From WLMZ01 sp038227995 (GTDB lineage: Bacteria; Actinomycetota; Acidimicrobiia; Acidimicrobiales; Ilumatobacteraceae): a stretch of DNA of 64,000 nucleotides. Below are positions 33,029-41,054 of the stretch, piece by piece. The DNA lies in NCBI GenBank assembly GCA_038227995.1, contig JBBRPP010000003.1, positions 62,001 through 126,000 of the forward strand. Direction: 5' to 3'. The notes below the pieces were generated by a model. That model did not search any database. It was not told the DNA's origin and saw only the letters and a list, made by a program, of their open reading frames with translations. The stretch's first letter is position 1, and each line of letters starts with the position of its first letter. A program made the position numbers and the translations under genes.

Positions 33029-33922
33029 TCACTCGCCGAACAGCGTCGTGATGACGCGCCCGTCGCGGTCGCCGTCACTGGCAGCGAGGTCTTCGACCAC
33101 GAATGCCCGCTGCAGCCAGCGGTCCGTGCCGTCGAAGCGCGCCACAAACGGGCTTCGACCGTGAACGACCATGTCGTTGTCGATGATCAGCAGGTCGCCC
33201 GGCTCGAGCGTGACGCCGCCATGATGCTCTGCCAAGACCTGACCGAGCATGTGCAACGCGTCGTCAGCGTCGAGGTCGACACCGACCATCAGATCCTCGT
33301 CGAACACCATCGTCGGGTTGGCGAGGGTGCCGGACAACACTGCCATCGGTGGCCCGAGGACGTTCGAGCGACCGTGGAGGTAGCTCTCGTCGACCGAGCA
33401 GCGGAATCGCGGCTCGAAGAGTGTCTCGATGACGTCTTTGGGAAGGTGGGGGAGCGCAGCGTGGATCGAGGCGACCGTGGTCTTCGCAGCCGGATCACCA
33501 CGCAGACAGAAGAGCAGCAAGTAGCGCGGGCGATGGGGGTGGAACGCTGCCTCGGTGTGGAACATGAGGTTCACGGCAGACGAAGTGGAGGTCTGGCTCG
33601 CTGCGGACGCCTGCACGGGAACGATGTTCTGGACGACGTCACCGCCGTGCTCGGGCAGGTAGCCCACCGGGGCGCCCAGCAGTGCAGCGACCGACAGCAG
33701 GCGAAGTTCGGTCATGTCGTCCTTCGCCGTCGGGTCAGTCGGCGTGGCAGGAGTGGGTGGCAAATCGCCGACCGGAAACCCACGCAGCAGCATGCATCCG
33801 GCCGGGGGAGGAGTCGTCGCGAACGCGGTGACCTGGGCGCGGATCGAGTCCGGCAGTTGGGCGGCCTGCTCGGTGGCGAGCCGCACGAGGGTGACGTCGT
33901 CTACTCCGTGCTTGGAATGCAT
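33029..33922 (-). CDS. Fe(II)/2-oxoglutarate amino-acid hydroxylase, VioC/AsnO/clavaminate synthase-like
   Basis: 297 residues. The HTEAAFHPHRPRY segment holds the HxE iron pair, and HGRSPFVARFDGTDRWLQR holds the distal His and the Arg that binds 2-oxoglutarate; the latter string closely matches VioC and AsnO, which hydroxylate the beta carbon of free Arg and Asn. ATG 33922 is chosen because TACACT lies 7 nt upstream; 20 further codons upstream are open but cross that promoter. Upstream of the aldolase, on the same strand, and divergent from the RpiR regulator. Substrate inferred only as an amino acid. Confidence 0.8.
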   Translation of the reverse strand: MHSKHGVDDVTLVRLATEQAAQLPDSIRAQVTAFATTPPPAGCMLLRGFPVGDLPPTPATPTDPTAKDDMTELRLLSVAALLGAPVGYLPEHGGDVVQNIVPVQASAASQTSTSSAVNLMFHTEAAFHPHRPRYLLLFCLRGDPAAKTTVASIHAALPHLPKDVIETLFEPRFRCSVDESYLHGRSNVLGPPMAVLSGTLANPTMVFDEDLMVGVDLDADDALHMLGQVLAEHHGGVTLEPGDLLIIDNDMVVHGRSPFVARFDGTDRWLQRAFVVEDLAASDGDRDGRVITTLFGE

Positions 33923-33929
33923 GTTCCAA
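33911..33929. promoter_or_regulatory. Imperfect palindrome over the dioxygenase start
   Basis: TGGAA and TTCCA arms 6 nt apart lie at 33913-33928, over the start codon and spacer. A possible binding site for the divergent RpiR-type regulator; unproven. Confidence 0.3.
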
Positions 33930-33935
33930 AGTGTA
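33930..33935 (-). promoter_or_regulatory. -10 element TACACT, leaderless promoter of dioxygenase gene
   Basis: TACACT on the minus strand, 7-nt spacer to ATG 33922. Confidence 0.5.
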
Positions 33936-34001
33936 CCAGAATCGGAATCATTCGACCAGTACGTCCGGCGGGTGGTGGGCATTGCAGCGGAATGCCTCAG
34001 C

Positions 34002-34007
34002 TACGCT
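34002..34007 (+). promoter_or_regulatory. -10 element TACGCT, leaderless promoter of RpiR-type regulator
   Basis: TACGCT, 7-nt spacer to ATG 34015; 67 bp from the divergent -10. Confidence 0.5.
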
Positions 34008-34014
34008 GCTGGCG

Positions 34015-34857
34015 ATGGAGGTCGCAGGGCGTATCACCGAGGCAGGAACGGCCCTGACCACCGCTGAACGGCGAGTCGCCGAGATCGTGCTGGATCGGCC
34101 GGAACTGGTCGCATTCGGCACCGTCGCCGAACTCGCGGAGGCGGCAGGCGCCGGAGCCGCGACCGTCGTGCGGTTGGCCGCGAAGCTGGACTACGACGGC
34201 TTCACGGCGCTGCAGGCCGCCGTTCAGAACGAGCTGTCCAACCAGCTTCGTCCGGCTGCAGTTCGCATTCGTGAGGCACGAGGGGGCGTCGCGGTGCAGC
34301 GCCACCTGCAGCGCGAACTCGACAACGTGCAGACCACGTTGTTGGGTATCGATCAGCACGCGGTCTCCGAGGTCGTCCGACATCTGTCCGCACGCCATCG
34401 CTCGGTTCTGGTGCTCAGCGGTGACGCGTCCACCGGGGTGAGTTTGCAGTTCGTCGGCGACCTGGGCGCCCTCCGTCCGGGTGTCGAGTTGCTCTCCGGC
34501 AACGAGGTTGCGGTGAGCCGCCGGCTGTCGCAGATTTCGGCAGGCGATGTCGTGGTCGCCATCGATCTCCGCCGGTACGACCGATGGGTCGTCACCACCG
34601 CCAAAGAGGCCAAGCGACGGGGTGCGTGGCTGGTGTCGCTGACCGACAGCGCCCTGTCTCCGCTCGCCGGCCTGGCCGAGATCTCGATGGTGCTGAGCGC
34701 CGGGGGAGTCGGACCCTTCGACAGTCACGTCGGGACCCTGGCCTTGCTGAATGTTCTCGTTGCCGCTGCCGCCGAAGAACTGCGCGACAGCGCAACCGAG
34801 CGGCTCGACGGCGCCGAGGCCGCGTGGAGCGCAGACGCACAACTGATCGACCGTTGA
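34015..34857 (+). CDS. MurR/RpiR family transcriptional regulator
   Basis: 280 residues: an N-terminal HTH_6 domain (about 1-77, LTTAERRVAEIVLDRPELVAFGTVAELAEAAGAGAATVVRLAAKLDYDGF) and a SIS domain (about 110-250) expected to bind a phosphosugar or similar ligand. Divergent from the hydroxylase-aldolase pair, the classic arrangement for a local regulator. RpiR members usually sense sugar phosphates, so control of an amino-acid pathway would be atypical. Confidence 0.85.
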   Translation: MEVAGRITEAGTALTTAERRVAEIVLDRPELVAFGTVAELAEAAGAGAATVVRLAAKLDYDGFTALQAAVQNELSNQLRPAAVRIREARGGVAVQRHLQRELDNVQTTLLGIDQHAVSEVVRHLSARHRSVLVLSGDASTGVSLQFVGDLGALRPGVELLSGNEVAVSRRLSQISAGDVVVAIDLRRYDRWVVTTAKEAKRRGAWLVSLTDSALSPLAGLAEISMVLSAGGVGPFDSHVGTLALLNVLVAAAAEELRDSATERLDGAEAAWSADAQLIDR

Positions 34858-34908
34858 CGCGACGGGTGGGCCAGTTGCCCATCCATCACCCGCCACCGTG
34901 ACACTCGG

Positions 34909-34914
34909 TAGTGT
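34909..34914 (+). promoter_or_regulatory. -10 element TAGTGT, leaderless promoter of zinc-finger gene
   Basis: TAGTGT with a 6-nt spacer to ATG 34921; its last base is the first base of the palindrome at 34914-34929. Confidence 0.5.
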
Positions 34915-34929
34915 TTCGTCATGACGAAA
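34914..34929. promoter_or_regulatory. 16-bp perfect palindrome over the start codon of the zinc-finger gene
   Basis: TTTCGTCATGACGAAA covers the presumed transcription start and the ATG at 34921. A bound protein would block a leaderless transcript completely. The same palindrome is repeated after the gene. Confidence 0.6.
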
Positions 34930-35307
34930 GAGCCGCCTGAATCGTCCGAATCAGGGGAGCGGCTGGCTCGTTGTCGTTGGTGTCGTCGAGTGCTTCCGGC
35001 CCCGGGCAAGACCGGCCGCCCGCGAGAATTCTGTCGCCAGGCATGCCGGCAGTGGGACTGGGTGGCACGACAGCGCGCACGCGAGTTGCACATCAGCGAG
35101 ACGGATCTCGTCGTCGCTCGAACGGAGCTCGATGCGCTGCGCGACGACCTGTACGTACTCGCGTGCGCCGTGGACGACGTTCGTCGTGATCTGGCCGCGA
35201 CCGGCAAGCGAAACGAGCGTGAGCTGCGCGAGTCGCTGAACTGGTTGCTGGAAGCGGCGGCGCCGCTGCGCGACCGCGAGATCGCAAGCCCAACTCCCGC
35301 CATCTGA
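34921..35307 (+). CDS. Small actinobacterial zinc-finger protein
   Basis: 128 residues: CRWC, then GRPREFCRQACRQWDWVARQRAR, giving a CxxC...CxxxC zinc site followed by a basic helix, a pattern shared by many short actinobacterial proteins of unknown role. Residues about 60-110 form a probable coiled coil (DALRDDLYVLACAVDDVRRDL). The zinc finger plus basic helix suggests DNA binding; the palindromes at both ends are candidate targets for autoregulation. Leaderless ATG. Confidence 0.7.
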   Translation: MTKEPPESSESGERLARCRWCRRVLPAPGKTGRPREFCRQACRQWDWVARQRARELHISETDLVVARTELDALRDDLYVLACAVDDVRRDLAATGKRNERELRESLNWLLEAAAPLRDREIASPTPAI

Positions 35308-35313
35308 GGATCA

Positions 35314-35341
35314 TCTCTGTTTCGTCATGACGAAACAGAGA
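35314..35341. repeat. 28-bp perfect palindrome after the zinc-finger gene
   Basis: Contains the same TTTCGTCATGACGAAA core as the start of the gene, extended by TCTCTG and CAGAGA arms to 28 bp with no mismatch. It begins 7 bp after the stop. May be a second operator, or a terminator hairpin, although no T run follows. Confidence 0.65.
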
Positions 35342-35820
35342 GGGCGACAGCCTGACCGCGAGAGGCGCCGGCATTGATTCGGACGACTCGGATAGCTGGG
35401 TCGGAGACTGCGTGCTGCGCTCGCATCAACAAAGGGGCCACGCAACGCGCCAGGTGTACGAGGCAGATCTGGTTGGGCTGGCGGCCGGTTCGGCCCGCGC
35501 ACTCATCACCCACGGGCGATCATCGAGCGCACCGAGACGCGCATGTGCATCCCGTGGGTGACTTCGGCGCGAGACCGACGATTCGAATCGAGCAACATCA
35601 CGACGCCGCTGCTCTCGACGGTCCATGTGTGGCAACGCCCATAATCATCGTTATGTCAACTTGGCCGAGTCGTCGGGCGAACGCGCTCGCATTGATCTGT
35701 TCGAGGTTCTTGATCCTCGATCGCAACGGCATGACCGGGCGGAACGTGAACTACGGTCTTCCGAAAAACTGGCGTCATCTCGGAGTGATTCGGCCGTCTC
35801 GTCGATGTGCCCGACGATGA
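35342..35820. other. Stretch without a confident gene
   Basis: About 480 bp in which several short overlapping frames exist on both strands but none has a convincing start, codon pattern or recognisable motif. GC falls locally around 35640-35700, near ATAATCATCGTTATG, which might be a promoter or a decayed gene. Taken with the palindrome just before it, this could be the remains of a lost gene. Confidence 0.4.
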
Positions 35821-35824
35821 CAGC

Positions 35825-36022
35825 ATGTCCCGGTCAGTTCTCTATCGCACAACGCTCGCGGCGTCCTTGTTGATGTGCGTGCTGAGCGTTCTTGTCATCC
35901 CGGCTTGGGTCATCGATGCCTGTGGCTTCTCTCCCGTGTTTGCCCCGACCGTCACGGCGGCCTTTTTCGGTACCGCGCTTGGATGGTTCGGCCTCACGAT
36001 GTGGTCGGCGAACCTCGAATGA
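35825..36022 (+). CDS. Possible small membrane protein (65 residues)
   Basis: MSRSVLYRTTLAASLLMCVL... contains two hydrophobic segments (about 9-27 and 35-57) ending SANLE, a plausible two-helix membrane protein. No ribosome-binding site is clear and the family is not recognised. The 145 bp after it, to 36168, shows only the promoter of the next gene. Confidence 0.4.
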   Translation: MSRSVLYRTTLAASLLMCVLSVLVIPAWVIDACGFSPVFAPTVTAAFFGTALGWFGLTMWSANLE

Positions 36023-36155
36023 GAGGACGACGCCCTCCCGCTGATCGCCGGCGCCGATTCAGCCAGCGGTCAACAGTCCGTCGCTCAGCGATCCGGCCGC
36101 AGGAGTCGTCACAACTTTCCACGCCACGCTGAACAGACGCTCGCGCGCGACCGTC

Positions 36156-36161
36156 TACGGT
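36156..36161 (+). promoter_or_regulatory. -10 element TACGGT, leaderless promoter of methyltransferase gene
   Basis: TACGGT with a 7-nt spacer to ATG 36169. Confidence 0.5.
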
Positions 36162-36168
36162 GGCCCGG

Positions 36169-37155
36169 ATGTCAACCCGCGCGCTCACGCTGCTCGACGG
36201 CGTCGACCCGTCCAACGCGCGTGGACTGGAGATCGGCGCCCTCGATCATCCGGTGGTGACACGCGAGATGGGACAGATCTCCTACGCCGACCATGCGGAC
36301 ACAGCCTCGTTGCGGTCCGCGTTCAAGCATCGGCTCGAGGTCGACGTCGACAACATCGTCGATGTCGACTACCCGCTCGGCGGTCGAGCGCTGCGTGAAG
36401 CGATCGGGGCAGACCATGAGTTCGACTACGTGCTCGCGTCGCACGTCTTCGAACATCTGCCGGATCCGATCACGTGGCTGCGCGACGTGCACTCGGTGCT
36501 GAGGCCTGGTGGTGTCGTGCTGCTGGCCGTGCCCGACAAGCGGTTCTGCTTCGACATCCTGCGATCGCCAAGCGTGGTCGCCGACATCGTCGGCGCGCAC
36601 CTCGAACGGGTGACTGCACCCACCGCACGGCAGATCTTCGATCACTTCGCGTCGGCCGTCGCATGGAACGGCGCAATCTCGTGGACCACGACGCCGACCG
36701 TCGACGACCTCACTCCCCTGCACACCGAGGAGGAGGCATTTCAACGCGCCGCCGATGCTCATGCCAGCCGCGACTACGACGACGTGCATTGCTGGGTGTT
36801 CACGCCGTCGTCGTTGCGGCGCGTGCTCGACTCGCTGCTCGGCCTGGGTCTGCTGCCGTTCTCGATCGAACGCTGCACCGACACCATCGGCGCCGAGTTC
36901 TTCGTGACGCTGCGAGCGACCAATCCGGCCCATCCGTCGCACTCAGAGCGGACCGAACCGGCCGCTCTCGCAGCAGCTCGCGAGTCGGGCTCCCCCACCC
37001 ACGCGTTGGTGGAAGCCCGTACGCAGCGCGATCACGCGCTCCACGAGCGCGACGTCGAGCGAGCGGCGCATCGGGCGACTCTGTCGACGCTGTCGTGGAA
37101 GATCACGGATCCGCTACGTCGGACCAGCGCGTTGGTCAAACGATTGCGACGATGA
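36169..37155 (+). CDS. Class I SAM-dependent methyltransferase with SWK-type C-terminal tail
   Basis: 328 residues. The N-terminal part (about 1-220) is a methyltransferase-11-like fold: GLEIGALDHPVV as motif I and FDYVLASHVFEHLPDPITWLRDVHSVLRPGGVVLLAVPDKRFCFD as later motifs. Residues about 270-328 form a charged coil ending STLSWKITDPLRR, a tail frequent in polysaccharide and glycosyl-transfer proteins. Overlaps the AlkB gene by 4 bp. Substrate unknown. Confidence 0.78.
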   Translation: MSTRALTLLDGVDPSNARGLEIGALDHPVVTREMGQISYADHADTASLRSAFKHRLEVDVDNIVDVDYPLGGRALREAIGADHEFDYVLASHVFEHLPDPITWLRDVHSVLRPGGVVLLAVPDKRFCFDILRSPSVVADIVGAHLERVTAPTARQIFDHFASAVAWNGAISWTTTPTVDDLTPLHTEEEAFQRAADAHASRDYDDVHCWVFTPSSLRRVLDSLLGLGLLPFSIERCTDTIGAEFFVTLRATNPAHPSHSERTEPAALAAARESGSPTHALVEARTQRDHALHERDVERAAHRATLSTLSWKITDPLRRTSALVKRLRR

Positions 37156-37865
37156 CCGAGCCTCCTCCGCCGCGCCCGCCCGAGCTGATGATCGATCGAG
37201 CGGCTGCGGTACGCCGAATTTCTCTGAGTGACGACTCGTGGGTGGATGTCGTGGGCGGATTCGTGCGAGCCGCTGACGCGGCGCTCGACGACATCAAAGG
37301 ATCGACGGAATGGCTGCAGGGCGAAGTACTTCGGTATGACGCGTACGTACCCGAGCAGCGTCTTGGCGCCGGGTTGCACGCGGACAATCGACCGGTGCTG
37401 CGGCAGACCGAACTGCATCTCCAGGCCGCGTATCGGCAGCGGTTCACGGGCGTCGCTGCAGTGCTGTATCGCGACGGGAACGATCACCAGGGTCTGCACA
37501 GTGATCGCCAGTTGCGTTGGCTCGACGACACGCTGATCGCGATCGTCGTCCTCGGACAGCGTCGGCCGTTCGTCCTGCGGCGACGCAAGCCGATGATCGA
37601 GGTCGTCGATCGAATTCCGGCCGGGACCGACCCCGACGACATCGTGCTCACCCCCGGCGACGGCGACATGATCGTGATGGGCGGCGCGGCCCAACGCGAC
37701 TTCCTGCACGGCGTCCCCAAGTTCGAGACCACGAACCCGAGGATCTCACTGACGTGGCGGTGGACCAGTCGTCGTGGCCGGCCTGACACCGCTCCGGGCT
37801 ACTTCGACGGTCGACAGTTCAGCGACCGTCCCCGCCAACCCGGGACGCGAATGCGACGAGCGTGA
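37152..37865 (+). CDS. AlkB-like Fe(II)/2-oxoglutarate dioxygenase
   Basis: 237 residues. Iron ligands in GLHSDRQLRWLDD (HxD) and FLHGVPKF, and the 2-oxoglutarate/RxxSxxxR segment PRISLTWRW, are the AlkB pattern. AlkB enzymes oxidatively remove methyl groups from N1-methyladenine and N3-methylcytosine in DNA or RNA. ATG 37152 overlaps the preceding methyltransferase stop (ATGA), so they form one operon. The C-terminal tail is Arg/Pro-rich. Confidence 0.85.
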   Translation: MTEPPPPRPPELMIDRAAAVRRISLSDDSWVDVVGGFVRAADAALDDIKGSTEWLQGEVLRYDAYVPEQRLGAGLHADNRPVLRQTELHLQAAYRQRFTGVAAVLYRDGNDHQGLHSDRQLRWLDDTLIAIVVLGQRRPFVLRRRKPMIEVVDRIPAGTDPDDIVLTPGDGDMIVMGGAAQRDFLHGVPKFETTNPRISLTWRWTSRRGRPDTAPGYFDGRQFSDRPRQPGTRMRRA

Positions 37866-37889
37866 GGACTTGCCTCGGTCCCGAGTGGG

Positions 37890-37895
37890 TACGGT
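37890..37895 (+). promoter_or_regulatory. -10 element TACGGT, leaderless promoter of DinB-like gene
   Basis: TACGGT with a 6-nt spacer to ATG 37902. Confidence 0.5.
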
Positions 37896-37901
37896 GACGC
37901 G

Positions 37902-38534
37902 ATGACCGTCACCACTGATGAGCGCGCCGCGATGTCCGATCTGTTCGACGAGGTCGGCCCGGACGCGCCGACGATGTGCGAGGGCTGGGCGACGCGAGAC
38001 CTGCTCGCTCATCTCCTCGTACGCGAGCGACGTCCGGATGCGTCGGGCGGAATCCTCGTCCCGGCGTTGGCGAAACGAACGGAACGAGTCATGAACGACA
38101 TCGCCAGAGCGCCGTACACCACCATGATCGAGCAGTTCCGCAACGGGCCTCCACTGTGGTCGCCGTTCGCAATTCCGTTCGTGGGCGACCGCGCCAACGT
38201 GGCCGAGTTCTTCGTCCATCACGAGGACATCCGCCGCGCCGTCGCCGAGTGGACGCCCCGCCCCGCGGAGCCGGCTCGCGACGAATCACTGTGGAAAGTC
38301 CTGCATCTGATGGGCCGCGTCCTCTACCGCCGCTCCCCCGTCGGCGTCACCCTGCGCAGCGCCGGCCACGATGATGTCAACGTCAACAAGAAGACCCCGG
38401 CGGTCATCGTCGTCGGCTTGCCGGGCGAGATCCTGCTTCACGCCTTCGGACGCCACAGCGACAAGTGCCGGATCGTGATCCAGGGTGAGCCCGAGGACGT
38501 CGCCGCGTTCGACGGTTCGTCCCGCGGCCTGTAG
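37902..38534 (+). CDS. TIGR03085-type metal-binding protein (DinB / mycothiol-dependent maleylpyruvate isomerase superfamily)
   Basis: 210 residues with the opening helix pair ...GPDAPTMCEGWATRDLLAHLLVRERRPDA and NVAEFFVHHEDIRRA, whose His residues coordinate a metal in this four-helix family. Actinobacterial members are thought to use mycothiol. No partner gene indicates the substrate. Confidence 0.8.
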   Translation: MTVTTDERAAMSDLFDEVGPDAPTMCEGWATRDLLAHLLVRERRPDASGGILVPALAKRTERVMNDIARAPYTTMIEQFRNGPPLWSPFAIPFVGDRANVAEFFVHHEDIRRAVAEWTPRPAEPARDESLWKVLHLMGRVLYRRSPVGVTLRSAGHDDVNVNKKTPAVIVVGLPGEILLHAFGRHSDKCRIVIQGEPEDVAAFDGSSRGL

Positions 38535-38537
38535 GAA

Positions 38538-39344
38538 TCAGCTCGACTGTGGGCGCATCTGCAGCAGTTGCGAGATCGACCCGAATCCGAAGACACCATC
38601 GGCGTCGCTGAACGTCGCGCTGGACACGCCCCTTCCCAACGATGCATTGAATCGCGTCTCGCCGGTGATGGCGATCCATTCCCCTGTCGGGACGCGCAGC
38701 ACATGCGCGTTCAGATCGGGATTGATCATCGTGACCGAGGTGGGGTGCTGGGCCATGCCAACCAGGTTGGCGAAGTCGAACGCTGCTGCCATCTGCGCAG
38801 TTGGGCTGTTCGGCGATCCAGCGACGACCGCAGCGGTGAGGCGAAACCAGACGCCGATCGAATCGCTTCGCGCTGTCTTCGCCCGTCGCATGTCGACCGC
38901 ACCCAGGAAGCCTGGCATGTGCGGCGCCAAGGACCGGATGTCGACGGATTCCTCGGGCGGCACGAGTGCGTCGGCCGGACGAGCGTCGGACGTGCTCGTC
39001 AACAGACCGTCGCTCACGCTGCCGTCGCGGAGCCGGAGCGCGTTGACGCGGACGTGCTCGACGTCGCCGACGAGCAGTCGCATCTCGACGATCTGGATCT
39101 TCCTACCCTCGCGGAGCACGGTCGATCTGACATGCAGTCGCTGGCCGAGTGGCACCGGACGATGGATGTCGGCCGTGAACCGGCTGACCGTCATCGGCAC
39201 GAGCGTCGGGACCTCGTCGAGGCACTGTCCGATCAACGCCAGCACCGTGCCGCCATTTGCCGCATTGGCATCCCAGCCGCCCTGGGTCAGCATCGTGCCC
39301 ACGAAGCCATCGCCATCCGGTACATACATGGCCCGCTCTTCCAC
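38538..39344 (-). CDS. Acyl-CoA thioesterase-like hotdog protein
   Basis: 268 residues containing two hotdog-like halves (TesB-type): first half GGWDANAANGGTVLALIGQCL... TVSRFTADIHRPVPLGQRL, second half FDFANLVGMAQHPTSVTMINPDLNAHVLRVPTGEWIAITGETRFN. TesB-type enzymes hydrolyse acyl-CoA. Start codon is GTG 39344, with AAGGAG adjacent; ATG 39329 (MYVPDGDG) is an alternative. Confidence 0.75.
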   Translation of the reverse strand: MEERAMYVPDGDGFVGTMLTQGGWDANAANGGTVLALIGQCLDEVPTLVPMTVSRFTADIHRPVPLGQRLHVRSTVLREGRKIQIVEMRLLVGDVEHVRVNALRLRDGSVSDGLLTSTSDARPADALVPPEESVDIRSLAPHMPGFLGAVDMRRAKTARSDSIGVWFRLTAAVVAGSPNSPTAQMAAAFDFANLVGMAQHPTSVTMINPDLNAHVLRVPTGEWIAITGETRFNASLGRGVSSATFSDADGVFGFGSISQLLQMRPQSS

Positions 39345-39389
39345 TCCTTCACGATGCCAGGCCGCGACCGCTCAGCAGCAATCCGATCC

Positions 39390-40628
39390 TCAGTTCGCTC
39401 GAAGCCGTTCAGCGCGATCGCGCAGGTGCGTCTTCTCGGCCTCGCTATCCGTCAACGCTGCGGCCGCGAGGTAGCCGGTTCGAGCGATCTCGGTGTCGCC
39501 GAGCAGCTCGCGGAAGTGCGCTCGCACCGTGTGCAGCCTGTGGTTGGAGACGAGCCGCTTGTCGCCCTCCAACATGGCGAGCTTGGTGAGGCCGGCAGCA
39601 GGGCCGTTCAGCATCGCCGCCGCAACCGCCTGTCCCAGCGAAGCCATCGGGTTCGGCGCGATTGCGTCGAGCACCTCGTACAACGCCAAGATCTGTTTCC
39701 AATCGGTGGCGGCGACCGACCGTGCCTCGGCATGCACCGCAGCGATTGCCGCCTGCACCTGATACGGACCGAGCGGGAGACGAGCGAGACTGTCGGAGAT
39801 CAGGGAGACCCCCTCGCCGATGCAGCCCCGGTCCCAGAGATCTCGGTCCTGATCCGCCAGCGGGATCAACGAGCCGTCGGCGCGAGTGCGCGCCGCCCGA
39901 CGCGAATCGACGAGCAGCATCAAGGCCAACAGGCCCTTCGACTCGCCATCGTGAGGCATCTGCGCGACCAGCAGTCGGACGAGTCGGATCCCCTCGCGGA
40001 CGAGCTCGTCGCGCTGGAGATCCGGACCGGAACTGGCAAGGTAGCCCTCGTTGAAGACGAGGTACAGCACGTGCTGGACCGCGCCGAGTCGATCAGCGCG
40101 CTCGGCCTCGGACGGCATCCGAAACGATTGCGTCGACTGTCGGATCGTCAGCTTCGCTCGTGTGATGCGCTGGGCCATGCTCGCCTCGCTCATCAGGAAC
40201 GCGCGAGCAATCTGCGCCGTCGTGAGTCCGCCCACGGCGCGCAGCGTGAGGGCGACCTGCGAGGTCGGCGTCAGCGCCGGGTCACAGCACAGGAACAGCA
40301 GGGTCAGCGTGTCGTCTTCATCGCAACCCACGGCCGGCCGTGCCGCTTCGAGGTCGCGCAGCGAGAGCTCGGCCTGCCGTGCCTCGCGACGCGCGCGGGC
40401 CAGATCGGTGCGCAGCTGATCGATGACACGCCGCCGTGCGACAGTGATCAACCACGCGGCGGGGTCCTGCGGAATTCCTTGCTCGGGCCACACGGTGTAG
40501 GCCGCGAGCATCGCTTCCTGCACGGCGTCCTCGCACGTTCCGAAGTCCCCACCGCGACGCAACAGCGCGCCGAGCACGTTGGGCACGGCGTGCCTGAGCA
40601 CGCGCACCACTTCGTGATCGACGTCCAT
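39390..40628 (-). CDS. ECF sigma factor with C-terminal DUF6596-like domain (ECF42-type)
   Basis: 412 residues. Sigma region 2 (AVPNVLGALLRRGGDFGTCEDAVQEAMLAAYTVWPEQGIPQDPAAWLITVARRRVIDQLR) and region 4 (about 115-165) are followed by a large helical domain (about 175-412) with the FNEGYLAS motif of this family. That extra domain probably replaces an anti-sigma factor. It lies 1 bp after the YCII-family gene, the normal partner of ECF42 sigmas. Confidence 0.9.
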   Translation of the reverse strand: MDVDHEVVRVLRHAVPNVLGALLRRGGDFGTCEDAVQEAMLAAYTVWPEQGIPQDPAAWLITVARRRVIDQLRTDLARARREARQAELSLRDLEAARPAVGCDEDDTLTLLFLCCDPALTPTSQVALTLRAVGGLTTAQIARAFLMSEASMAQRITRAKLTIRQSTQSFRMPSEAERADRLGAVQHVLYLVFNEGYLASSGPDLQRDELVREGIRLVRLLVAQMPHDGESKGLLALMLLVDSRRAARTRADGSLIPLADQDRDLWDRGCIGEGVSLISDSLARLPLGPYQVQAAIAAVHAEARSVAATDWKQILALYEVLDAIAPNPMASLGQAVAAAMLNGPAAGLTKLAMLEGDKRLVSNHRLHTVRAHFRELLGDTEIARTGYLAAAALTDSEAEKTHLRDRAERLRAN

Positions 40629-40629
40629 C

Positions 40630-40983
40630 TCAATGACTCGGCTCCGCTGTCATCTGCCGCACCTCGACGAGTCCGAACTCGGCCTCGGCCAACTTGCTCG
40701 CGATCTGGGTGGCTCGATCCATGCTGTCGCACTCCACGATGTAGTAGCCGGCGACGATCTCCTTGATCTCCACGAACGGGCCATCGGTCACCTCCGCCAC
40801 GCCGCCCTTGGTGCGCACGATCTTGGCGTTGTCGAGGGGCAGCTCGTTGGTGTCGACGAACTCACCCGAAGCCTTCAGCTCGTCGAGCAGCGCGCTGTGC
40901 GCTGCCATGATCGCGTTGAACGAATCGGGCTTCATCGCCATCCAGCTCTCCATGTTGCCGTAGATCAGGATCATGTATTTCAT
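40630..40983 (-). CDS. YCII/DGPF domain protein
   Basis: 117 residues: MKYMILIYGNMESW at the start, DGPFVEIKEIVAGYYIVECDSMDRATQIASKLAEAEFGLVEVRQM, the DGPF motif that names the family, probably a dimeric ferredoxin-like fold. Upstream of and translationally coupled to the ECF sigma gene, whose start lies 1 bp after its stop; it may modulate or be controlled by the sigma. Confidence 0.88.
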   Translation of the reverse strand: MKYMILIYGNMESWMAMKPDSFNAIMAAHSALLDELKASGEFVDTNELPLDNAKIVRTKGGVAEVTDGPFVEIKEIVAGYYIVECDSMDRATQIASKLAEAEFGLVEVRQMTAEPSH

Positions 40984-41054
40984 CGGTGTGTCCTCACGTC
41001 GGGGCGCCTCGTTCGGTGCCAATCGTGCAGAGGTCGGAGCCGGCCGGACAATCT

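Noticed and set aside
35374..35820. 148-codon open frame in the gene-poor stretch
   Set aside because: No start signal, no recognisable protein pattern and Cys/Arg-rich composition as expected from an out-of-frame reading.
38568..40766. Plus-strand open frame of 732 codons opposite the thioesterase, sigma factor and YCII genes
   Set aside because: Composition is that of an antisense frame, and the minus-strand genes have clear family motifs.
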